The notes below the pieces were generated by a model that was given only the letters and a program-made list of their open reading frames with translations, did no database searches and had not been told where the DNA came from. Source: Serratia sp. AKBS12 (GTDB lineage Bacteria; Pseudomonadota; Gammaproteobacteria; Enterobacterales; Enterobacteriaceae). From it: DNA of 64,000 nt. The stretch lies in the NCBI RefSeq assembly GCF_024793895.1, contig NZ_JANUSB010000015.1:372001-436000 (forward strand), read 5' to 3'. The position numbers and the translations under genes are program-made. Positions 21,177 through 28,546 of the stretch are shown piece by piece; within the stretch, counting starts at the first letter, position 1; every line of letters starts with the position of its first letter.

Positions 21177-22052
21177 TCAGTGGGGATAGTGTGTAAATGC
21201 CTCTTCAAGTGCAGAAACCACCGCCCGCACTCGCGCCGCCCGTTGCAGATCGGGATGCAGTACCAGCCAGATATCCACCCAGTCCTTGCTGTCCGGGAAA
21301 ATCCGTACCAAATCCGGATCCTGATCCGCCAGAAACGATGACAACAGTCCGATGCCAAGCCCGTTACGGGTGGCGGAGCGCAGCAACAGCTGCGAATTAC
21401 ATTGCAGCACCACGTTGGGATCGATCAGCGTTTCGCCACAAAAGTCATTCCAGTGGCGCGGTACCAGTTCACGGGGGAACATCAGCAAATCGTGGCCGCG
21501 CAGATGGTCGCCCTTGAGCGGAACGCCGTGCTTGTCGAGATAGTCCTGCGTGGCATACAGACCCATTTCAATAGTGGCCATTCGTTTGATGATCAGCTCG
21601 TCGGAATCCGGTCTTGCGCCACGGATCGCCAAATCGGCGCCACGGTACGAAATATCGGAAATGTTCACCGCGGTCAGCAGGGTGACGGTGATCTGCGGAT
21701 GCTGTTCACGCAGGTGCCTGAGCGCTGGAATGACGAACGCTTCGGCCATGGTATCGGTGGTGGCAATGCGCACGTTGCCACACAGGCTGTCATCACCGCT
21801 GGTTGCTTTGCGACCAATGGCCTGAACCGCATTTTCCATGTTCATCACGTCGATCAGCATTTCTTCACCCAGCGGGCTGAGTGAAAACGATTTTGGCGTG
21901 CGAATGAACAGCTTTGAGCCCAGAGCCTCTTCAAAAGCAGCGATGCGCCGGCCGACGGTGGCCTGATCAACATGGAGTTCATGCGCGGCTTTGCGTAACG
22001 TGCCGCAGCGTGCCACCGCCAGGAAGAAGCGTGCGTCATCCCAATTCATCAT
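21177..22052 (-). CDS. LysR-family transcriptional regulator
   Basis: A 291-residue LysR-type protein. The N-terminal helix-turn-helix is at about residues 5-60 ([20 protein letters not shown], then [16 protein letters not shown]); the rest is the substrate-binding-like effector domain with MSDIS-like and RGARPDS sequences. The start at 22052 (MMNWDD) has AAAGGA six bases upstream; 22049 is equally possible. It is divergent from the thiamine-diphosphate enzyme at 22350, the classical arrangement for a LysR regulator and its target, so control of that gene is likely but not shown. The effector is unknown. Confidence 0.88.
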   Translation of the reverse strand: MMNWDDARFFLAVARCGTLRKAAHELHVDQATVGRRIAAFEEALGSKLFIRTPKSFSLSPLGEEMLIDVMNMENAVQAIGRKATSGDDSLCGNVRIATTDTMAEAFVIPALRHLREQHPQITVTLLTAVNISDISYRGADLAIRGARPDSDELIIKRMATIEMGLYATQDYLDKHGVPLKGDHLRGHDLLMFPRELVPRHWNDFCGETLIDPNVVLQCNSQLLLRSATRNGLGIGLLSSFLADQDPDLVRIFPDSKDWVDIWLVLHPDLQRAARVRAVVSALEEAFTHYPH

Positions 22053-22349
22053 GTTTTTTCCTTTGTTAGCGCTTTTCCGGATCCGGCGCGGTCGGTGCTG
22101 AGGACAGCGGGCTTGACGAGCGACTTGCGCCAAAAATGAGGCATCCGTATCATAATTATTTATTATGTTTCAGGATATGAATAATTGCATCATTGAGAAG
22201 CAATTTTGCATCTTTATTTTTAACTACCAAACCTTATGCTAATCAATGCTTATGCTGTGATCTGGCGCACATTATAAGAGCCTGTCTCTACCGGGATTTC
22301 CACCTGATGGGATGCGCTCGAACTTCCCTTCTTGATTGGACATTAAACC
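22053..22349. promoter_or_regulatory. Divergent LysR/TPP-enzyme control region
   Basis: About 300 bases between two divergent genes, with a strong AT-rich core. A short inverted repeat ATAAT-N5-ATTAT at 22152-22166 fits the size and dyad form of LysR-family operators (T-N11-A type) and would lie over the promoters. No open frame here is convincing. Confidence 0.45.
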
Positions 22350-24209
22350 ATGGAGTCTCACGCAGAAAACTTGTACACCCCGGTTGCTCTGGCGACCGCG
22401 GATGGTGTCAGCGTTGCCGTTTCTTCCGACCACAAAACCGCACGGACCAATAATGCGGATGGGATTATTCAGGCGCTGGCAGCACGTGACATTCAACATA
22501 TCTTTCTGGTCCCCGGCAAACTGATCTATCCCCTGATCAAATCGATAGAAGGTTCGGCCATTGCCGGCATCGTTGGCGCCCATGAAACCGCCTGTGGTTT
22601 CATGGCCGATGGTTACGCCCGTGCCAGCCGCAAATTCGGCGTCTGTCTGGGGATTTCCGGCCCTGGCACCATGAATTTTCTGCCGGCGATGGCAGCGGCG
22701 CAGGCGGATAAAATCCCGGTGCTGTATCTGGCTGGCGGCATCGCCACCCACCATGAAGCGCAGGGGGCATTCCAGGACGGTAGCAACAGCGGCATCGACG
22801 AGTTGACCATCGTCAAACCCTTGCTATCTGCGGCGATCGAAGTAAAAAACAACCTGACCTTGCCGCATGAACTGCGCCGCAGTCTGTCGTGCCTGAACGG
22901 TCAGCGCAAAGGCCGTGCCTACCTCAGCGTGCCGGTGGACATGCAGCAGCGACCATGGAGTGAGGTTGAACGGCCTGCCTCGTCGCATGCGCCGGTGTGT
23001 CGTGAAACGGCGGTGGATCAAGCGGCGCTGGATGGCATTCTGGACGATTACCTGCTGCGCGGCCTGAATATCGCCTGTCTGGTCGGTAGCCGGGTAAACA
23101 ATCCGCAAGACGCTGCACTGCTGCTGCGGGTAGCGGAAAAGTACCAACTGCCGGTTGCGACTACCCTGGGCGGAAAGGGCGCATTCCCCGAGGGCCACCC
23201 GCTGGCGTTGGGACTGTACGGCTTTGCCGGCCACACCCGCGCAGTGGAGACGCTCAATGGCGATGAGGTCGATGTGCTGTTGGTGCTGGGCTGCGATCTC
23301 GGACAGCGTGACAGTTTGAACTGGAGTGCCAAATTGCACGGTACCAAAACGCTGGTGGTGATCGACGAGGATTTTGACAAGGCCAGTTTCCATTACCAGC
23401 CGGACGTGCAGATCTTTTCCAGCCTGAGCGGATCGTTGCAACGGCTGCTAAATGCGGTGGCGGATGACGATGCTCATCTGGCCGGTATCATTAAACTGCG
23501 CATGCAGTGGATGGAGCACGTCAGTCGGCTGCCGCTTGAGTTGCCGCTGCCGGATCTGCCGGCGCGCACCGTAAAAGGCGAAACTGCACTCTACCCCGGC
23601 GACGCCATCAAACGCCTGCGCAGCCACTTTGCGCCGGATGTCAACGTGGTGGTCGATTCCGGCGCGCACCGCATCTTCATGGCGCACCACTGGCAGAGCA
23701 ACGGCGGCGGTGATTATCACACCTCCAGTTCTCTGGCGCCGATGGGGTGGGCGATTTGTGCCGGCATCGGCATCAAGCTGGCGGCACCGCAGCGCGATTG
23801 CCTGGTAGTTACCGGCGACGGCTGCATGTTGATGCACGGCATCGAAATCCAGACGGCGGCGCGTTATCGGGTCAAGATGACCTTTGTGGTGATGAATAAC
23901 TGCGCACATGGCGCGATGCATATTGATACGTTGCAAAATCGAGGTATATCCGCCGATTATACCGCATTACCGAATCATGACTGGCAGGCGTTTGCCAATA
24001 GTCTGGGCGTCGCGGCGGCCAGGGCCACGACGCTGGATGAGCTGGATCGGGCGCTGGCAACGGCTGCTGAACATGACGGCCCGTATCTGATTGAAATGAT
24101 GGTCGGTAATCATGCGGTGCCAAATCGCTACTATGCCGAGAGCGTCGTAGAATACCAACGGCGCATCGAGGGCGTGGCCCAAATCGCTACTATGCCGAGA
24201 GCGTCGTAG
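22350..24209 (+). CDS. Thiamine-diphosphate-dependent enzyme, acetolactate-synthase-like
   Basis: A 619-residue protein of the ThDP enzyme superfamily (acetolactate synthase, benzoylformate decarboxylase and relatives). The catalytic glutamate is E79 (GAHETACGFMADGYAR), the central domain follows at about 225-375, and the cofactor site GDG-X25-NN runs from 489 to 517. The reaction cannot be told from sequence; the residues that define true acetolactate synthases were not confirmed. It is divergent from a LysR regulator and upstream of a cupin and a DMT transporter. The last 18 codons are odd: a tandem duplication of the gene end has replaced the former C terminus (ending QRRIGGV) by QRRIEGVAQIATMPRAS. 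Confidence 0.85.
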   Translation: MESHAENLYTPVALATADGVSVAVSSDHKTARTNNADGIIQALAARDIQHIFLVPGKLIYPLIKSIEGSAIAGIVGAHETACGFMADGYARASRKFGVCLGISGPGTMNFLPAMAAAQADKIPVLYLAGGIATHHEAQGAFQDGSNSGIDELTIVKPLLSAAIEVKNNLTLPHELRRSLSCLNGQRKGRAYLSVPVDMQQRPWSEVERPASSHAPVCRETAVDQAALDGILDDYLLRGLNIACLVGSRVNNPQDAALLLRVAEKYQLPVATTLGGKGAFPEGHPLALGLYGFAGHTRAVETLNGDEVDVLLVLGCDLGQRDSLNWSAKLHGTKTLVVIDEDFDKASFHYQPDVQIFSSLSGSLQRLLNAVADDDAHLAGIIKLRMQWMEHVSRLPLELPLPDLPARTVKGETALYPGDAIKRLRSHFAPDVNVVVDSGAHRIFMAHHWQSNGGGDYHTSSSLAPMGWAICAGIGIKLAAPQRDCLVVTGDGCMLMHGIEIQTAARYRVKMTFVVMNNCAHGAMHIDTLQNRGISADYTALPNHDWQAFANSLGVAAARATTLDELDRALATAAEHDGPYLIEMMVGNHAVPNRYYAESVVEYQRRIEGVAQIATMPRAS

Positions 24210-24319
24210 AATACCAACGGCGCATCGGAGGCGTGTAATGGCTGCGGCCCAAATCGCTACTATGCCGAGAGCGTCGTAGAATACCAACGGCGCATCGGAG
24301 GCGTGTAATGGCAGTGGCC
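24121..24319 (+). repeat. Three tandem copies of the end of the TPP-enzyme gene
   Basis: Copies start at 24121, 24180 and 24250, each with CAAATCGCTACTATGCC. Copies 2 and 3 are 70 bases long and differ only in the last bases (GGCTGCGGCC against GGCAGTGGCC). Copy 1 is 59 bases: it has lost 11 bases including the in-frame TAA, so the enzyme reads on into copy 2 in another frame. In copies 2 and 3 the original ending, codons for RRIGGV and then TAA, is still readable. Confidence 0.95.
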
Positions 24320-24418
24320 GCCCGAGTTGCATGTGTCGGAGGGCGGTCAGCAACGGTAGTTTGTTGCATACCCCGTTGCGTCAGGGTGTTTTCATCAATA
24401 ACGATCACGGAGCGATAA
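24308..24418 (+). CDS. Possible 36-residue ORF between TPP enzyme and cupin
   Basis: The ATG at 24308 overlaps the TAA that was the original stop of the TPP enzyme (TAATG), with GGAGG at a good distance upstream, and the frame stops four bases before the cupin gene. The peptide is basic and contains four cysteines (ACVGG, VCCIPRC); no family was recognised. A 13-codon version of the same start exists in repeat copy 2 at 24238. It may be a real coupled small gene or only a chance frame in a short spacer. Confidence 0.28.
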   Translation: MAVAARVACVGGRSATVVCCIPRCVRVFSSITITER

Positions 24419-24422
24419 TCCC

Positions 24423-24848
24423 ATGTATAAGGCATTACTACTGGCAATAACCTGCGCGGCTTGCGGCAATGCGTTGGCAGCAGACGAACACGGCGAGGGA
24501 ATCAGCAAGGAAACGCTGCTGAAAACCGAAACATCCTGGGAGGGCACACCGTACGGGCATTATCCCGCCGGTGCGCCGCAAATCACCATGCTGAAGGTGA
24601 CGGTGGCGCCCAATAAGGTATTGGCCTGGCATACGCATCCGTGCATCAGCGCGGTGCATATGACCGGTGGCAGCGTGTCACTGACGGTGGAAAAAACCGG
24701 CGTAAAAAAAACCTTTACGCAGGGTGACTCCTTTACCGATACGGTAGATATTGTTCATCAGGGCGTTGCGGGAGACAAGGGCGCGGAAATGCTGGTGTTC
24801 TTCGCCTGTGCGGATAACCGGCCGCTAACGGTCAGCGCTGGGAAATAG
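24423..24848 (+). CDS. Small secreted cupin-domain protein
   Basis: A 141-residue protein with a Sec signal peptide: hydrophobic core LLLAITCAAC and a probable cleavage at ALA-AD after residue 19, which places it in the periplasm. The remainder is a single cupin barrel. The first cupin motif has H70 and H72 (AWHTHPCISAVH), the second GDSFTDTVDIVHQG with H112, so metal binding is plausible. A GGAG stretch is 10 bases before the ATG. The reaction is not known. It follows the TPP enzyme in the same direction and precedes a transporter by 52 bases, probably one operon. Confidence 0.82.
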   Translation: MYKALLLAITCAACGNALAADEHGEGISKETLLKTETSWEGTPYGHYPAGAPQITMLKVTVAPNKVLAWHTHPCISAVHMTGGSVSLTVEKTGVKKTFTQGDSFTDTVDIVHQGVAGDKGAEMLVFFACADNRPLTVSAGK

Positions 24849-24900
24849 CCGGCTAATTCAGGGTGTTGCGGTCTTTTACGGGCCGCTATCAGAGGGTGTT

Positions 24901-25770
24901 ATGGTAGCTTTATGGATGTTGGTCGCCAGCGTGTTTTTTGCGCTGATGGGGGCTAGCATAAAACTGGCGTCGGTGAAGGTGGGATTTTTCGAGATCGTTT
25001 TCTACCGTTCGTTTATTAATGTGCTGATCGTTGCAGCGCTGATTAAAATCAAAAATCTGGGATTCCGCACGCGCCATTTGGGATTGCATATGAAGCGTGC
25101 GGCCATCGGTAATGCGGCGATGTATTGCGGTTTTTATTCACTGATTCATTTGCCGATCGCCACCGCCACCACGCTGGGTTACACCAATCCGATTTTTCAA
25201 TCGGTGATTACCTTTGTTACCGCCAAGGGGCAGCTGACCGGCAGGCTGCTGTTTTCAGTATTGTTGGGGTTTGTCGGCATTCTGGTGCTGCTGCGGCCTG
25301 ATGTACCGCACGGTGCCTATGCCGCTACGCTGATCGGTTTGCTTTCCGGCCTGTTGACCGCGCTGGCATATTTCAACGTCGGTAAACTGGTGCGTACCGG
25401 CGAGCCTGAACTGCGGGTGGTGTTTTATTTTTCACTGGTGGGTACGCTGGTCGGGGTGGTAATGACCGGCGCCATCGGCTTTAGCGCGCTGGATCTTGCC
25501 ACCTTGCTGAACGTCTGTGCGATCGGCGTGTTCGGCAGCCTGGGGCAGATCACCATGACCCGCGCTTATGGCAGCGGCAACCCGGTGATTGTCAGTATTC
25601 TTTCATACAGCACCATTATCTTTTCTACCTTGCTCGGCTTCCTGCTGTTTAATGAAAAACTCTCCTCTATCGCCGCTGCGGGCATGGCATTAATCATCCT
25701 TTCTGGCGGTTTGGCTATCGCACGACGCCCGTCGGCAAAGACGCGCAAGTCAGAGGCGGTACAGCCGTGA
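24901..25770 (+). CDS. EamA/DMT-family membrane transporter
   Basis: A 289-residue protein with about ten transmembrane helices in two EamA repeats, each near 140 residues; the second begins around YAATLIGLLSGLLTALAYF. Drug/metabolite transporters of this family are mostly exporters of amino acids or small metabolites. GAGGG lies six bases before the ATG. The short distance to the cupin gene suggests co-expression, so export or uptake of the product or substrate of the TPP enzyme is a reasonable inference. The C-terminal tail is basic (ARRPSAKTRKSE), consistent with a cytoplasmic end. Confidence 0.88.
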   Translation: MVALWMLVASVFFALMGASIKLASVKVGFFEIVFYRSFINVLIVAALIKIKNLGFRTRHLGLHMKRAAIGNAAMYCGFYSLIHLPIATATTLGYTNPIFQSVITFVTAKGQLTGRLLFSVLLGFVGILVLLRPDVPHGAYAATLIGLLSGLLTALAYFNVGKLVRTGEPELRVVFYFSLVGTLVGVVMTGAIGFSALDLATLLNVCAIGVFGSLGQITMTRAYGSGNPVIVSILSYSTIIFSTLLGFLLFNEKLSSIAAAGMALIILSGGLAIARRPSAKTRKSEAVQP

Positions 25771-26056
25771 TTGAAATAAGCGTGGCTAAAGTATTATTGT
25801 TTATATCTTATGCTTATTTTTTCCAAGGTAAGCCGTGCTTATCGAACAACGACGGTATCGTCCAAGTTTGATAGCGTTTATCATAGTTGGCATTAATGCT
25901 TCTTGCGGCATGCAATATTGAATCACCGTGATGCATTCTTGGCTATTTTGGCTGTTATTCCAGAACGGTATGATGAGCGCGTTTCCTGATGCAGTTTGGT
26001 TTTCAGGGTTGCGCGTTTATCAAGGCTTAGCGCCTTGCTTGTTTTGGGAGTGAGTA

Positions 26057-27301
26057 ATGTCTGCAAGTTTGGCCGTTGATGAAACCGCTAAAGCGAACTC
26101 GGTGACGTCGCATTTTGCTATTCTGCTGTTTTTAGCGCTGGCGCTAATGTCGGCATTGTTGAACAGCAGTGCACCGACACCGCTTTATCCGCTTTATCAA
26201 CAGCAGTTGGGGCTGACGTCGGTCAGTCTGACCATGATTTACGGCGCTTACGCCGCCGGCGTGCTGATTTCGCTGTTTGGCGTTGGCAATATGGCCGGCA
26301 AGGTCAAGGATCTGCGCAGTATGATCGTCCCGGCACTGTTGATGGTGTTGGCCGGAGCGCTACTGTTTACGCTGGCGGATTCGTTTTGGATGATGTTTAT
26401 GGCGCGTCTGCTGGCCGGGGTGGGTACCGGGGCGTTGACCGGTGCGGCCAATATCGCGCTGGTGCGTTTTGGGCCAAAGGACGGTGGCAAGAATGCGGCA
26501 TTGATTGCCACGCTGTCATTCACCATGGGCCTGGCGCTGGGGCCGATTTTCAGCGGTGTGGCGCTGCAAACCGGGTTCCATACCACCTCGCTGCCGTTTG
26601 TCATTATCATGGTGGTGGCCGCAGCGGCTGTCCTGGGTGTGATGCTCAAATGGCCGCGTGATGTGGTGATTGTGCCGGTGAACGGTGAGCCGGTGGCCGC
26701 AGCTGAAGTGGAAAAAAGCGGCTTGGCCGATGGTCTGCGCGCTACCGGTAGCAAGTTTTTCCTTTGTGCGGGTGCGTTGTTTATCTGCTGGGCGGTGGCG
26801 GCCAGTATTCTGGCGATTGGCCCGAGTGTGGCAGAGAACCTGTTGGGTATGCACAGCCGTGGCATGTACGGCTATGTGATTGCGGTATATTTGCTGATTG
26901 CGGGTATCAGCCAGATCCTGAGTCGCAGAATCAATGCTCGTCACTCGTTGATGTTTGGCTGTCTGGCACAGGCGCTGTCGGTGGTGGTATTCGCTGAAGC
27001 GATACATATCCACTCGCTGGGGCTGGCTGGTGCGGGCATGGTGATTGCGGGTTATGCGTACGGTGCGATCTTTGTCGGCAGCGCGACGCTGGTAAATCTG
27101 ATTTCACCCAAATCCAGCCATGCACGATTGATTTCGCTGTTTTATGTGATTGCTTATATTGCCAACTGGGTGCCAATCCTGTTGGGAGTGGTTATCGACC
27201 AGGTGAGTTTGCTCCTGGCGGTTAACCTGCTATTTATGGTCAGTACGGTAGTTTGCCTGGCATTAAGTGTGCTGGTAACGCGAGCGGGCTTCCCGCGCTG
27301 A
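26057..27301 (+). CDS. MFS transporter of unknown substrate
   Basis: A 414-residue major facilitator superfamily protein with about twelve helices in two halves, divided by a cytoplasmic loop near residues 195-230. The first half has a DRSM-like loop (KVKDLRSMIVP) and the helix 4 region ARLLAGVGTGALTGAANIAL. GGAG lies seven bases before the ATG. It is 286 bp from the DMT transporter, so it probably has its own promoter, and is followed by a strong terminator. No close family member was recognised. Confidence 0.87.
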   Translation: MSASLAVDETAKANSVTSHFAILLFLALALMSALLNSSAPTPLYPLYQQQLGLTSVSLTMIYGAYAAGVLISLFGVGNMAGKVKDLRSMIVPALLMVLAGALLFTLADSFWMMFMARLLAGVGTGALTGAANIALVRFGPKDGGKNAALIATLSFTMGLALGPIFSGVALQTGFHTTSLPFVIIMVVAAAAVLGVMLKWPRDVVIVPVNGEPVAAAEVEKSGLADGLRATGSKFFLCAGALFICWAVAASILAIGPSVAENLLGMHSRGMYGYVIAVYLLIAGISQILSRRINARHSLMFGCLAQALSVVVFAEAIHIHSLGLAGAGMVIAGYAYGAIFVGSATLVNLISPKSSHARLISLFYVIAYIANWVPILLGVVIDQVSLLLAVNLLFMVSTVVCLALSVLVTRAGFPR

Positions 27302-27361
27302 TAACGCGTTTTGAGGTAACCGTACGACTGACGATTTCCCTGGTGTTGTTGTGTGTCATTT

Positions 27362-27390
27362 CCAGCGTGCTTGCACGCTGGTTTTTTTTT
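27362..27390 (+). terminator. Rho-independent terminator after the MFS gene
   Basis: An 8-bp stem (CCAGCGTG and CACGCTGG) with a CTTG loop followed by nine T, 60 bases after the stop codon. Confidence 0.93.
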
Positions 27391-27441
27391 GTGATTAACC
27401 CTCCGATTTTGAAAACACTCTTTCTCTCGTTACATTAATTT

Positions 27442-27483
27442 AGTGATGTTAATCACAAAATAACCGACGATTTCGAGTAAACT
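27442..27483 (+). promoter_or_regulatory. Putative CRP-activated promoter of the ycdZ homologue
   Basis: AGTGA-TGTTAA-TCACA at 27442-27457 matches the CRP half-sites with one mismatch. TAAACT at 27478-27483 is a fair -10 hexamer. A start point near 27490 would place the centre of the site at about -41, the class II activator position. No -35 hexamer is needed or seen. Confidence 0.6.
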
Positions 27484-27512
27484 GCGCGCTTTCTTCTTTG
27501 CGAGTCGGTTTT

Positions 27513-28016
27513 ATGAACGTTATTTTTGCCATTGCCGTTACCACCGGCATCCTGTCCGGCATCTGGGGATGGGTTGCGGTGAGTCTGGGGTTGATCGGCT
27601 GGGCCGGCTTTCTGGGCTGTACCGCCTATTTCGCCTGTCCGCAAGGCGGGCTGAAAGGGCTGGCGATTTGCGCGCTAACCTGCTGCAGTGGCGTATTTTG
27701 GGCGATGGCGATTATTCACGGCAGTGCGCTCGATCCGGCCTGGAGTCTGCTGGGGTATGCATTGACCGGCGTGGTGGCGTTCCTGATGTGTATTCAGGCC
27801 TACCAGCAGTGGTTGGGTTTTGTGCCGGGTACCTTTATTGGTGCCTGCGCCACCTTCGCCGGCGACGGTAACTGGCGCTGGGTGACGCTGTCGCTGCTGG
27901 TGGGGCTATTGTTCGGTTATGCAATGAAGAACAGCGGGCTGTGGCTGGCGGCGCGTGGGCGCCAATGCGCCGCGTCAACCCCGACGACGCTTGAGAAGAA
28001 CGGCGGCGACGTCTAG
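27513..28016 (+). CDS. ycdZ: DUF1097 inner-membrane protein, YcdZ-like
   Basis: A 167-residue protein with about five transmembrane helices, strongly similar to E. coli YcdZ through most of its length: VTTGILSGIWGWVAVSLGL at the start, GFLGCTAYFACPQGGLKG, then VPGTFIGACATFAGDGNW and GYAMKNSGLWLAAR. The function of the family is unknown. The start at 27513 matches the family; a TTG at 27498 would add five residues. The C-terminal 20 residues are unlike E. coli. The position, between an MFS gene and elaB, differs from that of ycdZ in E. coli. Confidence 0.88.
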   Translation: MNVIFAIAVTTGILSGIWGWVAVSLGLIGWAGFLGCTAYFACPQGGLKGLAICALTCCSGVFWAMAIIHGSALDPAWSLLGYALTGVVAFLMCIQAYQQWLGFVPGTFIGACATFAGDGNWRWVTLSLLVGLLFGYAMKNSGLWLAARGRQCAASTPTTLEKNGGDV

Positions 28017-28117
28017 ATGGGGTGGCCGACTTTTTAGCCAATAATCCGATGGCCGCATGGCGATTTTATTGTCTATAGTTAGCAAACGGTGATTTTTTAA
28101 TAAAGGAGAACGGCACA

Positions 28118-28429
28118 ATGGCGATTAATCCGGACGAAAATCAAACCACGCTTGACGACGATCTGCGTATGTTGACCGATACGCTGGAAGAAGTATTGAA
28201 ATATTCCGGCGATCGCGCCGATCAGGCCTATATCGACATCAAAACCCGCGCGGAGCAGGCGCTGAAAGACGTAAAGTCACGCCTGTCCGGCGCATCTGAA
28301 ACCTATTATGCTCGTGCCAAACAGGTAGCTTACCGTGCGGATGACTATGTGCGTGACAAACCCTGGCACGGCGTTGGATGCGGGGCAACCATCGGCTTGG
28401 TGCTGGGACTGCTGTTGGCACGCAAATAA
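28118..28429 (+). CDS. elaB: ElaB-family tail-anchored membrane protein (DUF883)
   Basis: A 103-residue protein of the ElaB/YqjD/YgaM group. The first 80 residues are charged and mostly helical, followed by the conserved DDYVRDKPWHGVG stretch and a single C-terminal membrane segment (GCGATIGLVLGLLLARK), the layout of a C-tail anchored protein. The E. coli family members are made in stationary phase and YqjD binds ribosomes. AAGGAG lies nine bases upstream of the ATG. In E. coli elaB lies next to menF; here an 8.7-kb glucan synthase gene stands between them. Confidence 0.92.
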   Translation: MAINPDENQTTLDDDLRMLTDTLEEVLKYSGDRADQAYIDIKTRAEQALKDVKSRLSGASETYYARAKQVAYRADDYVRDKPWHGVGCGATIGLVLGLLLARK

Positions 28430-28517
28430 CCTGATTGATAGCCGGTAGCGCCTGACGTCGGCAACTGGCGCCAGAACCGGGTATCTCGTTCCAACAGGCA
28501 GCTTTGCCATCAACCTC

Positions 28518-28540
28518 AAACCGCCTTCCATGGCGGTTTT
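28518..28540. terminator. Terminator between convergent elaB and glucan synthase genes
   Basis: A 7-bp stem (AACCGCC and GGCGGTT) with a TTCCAT loop, flanked by A and T on the two sides. It stands 90 bases after elaB and seven bases from the stop of the convergent gene, so it can serve both. Confidence 0.75.
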
Positions 28541-28546
28541 GTTGGT

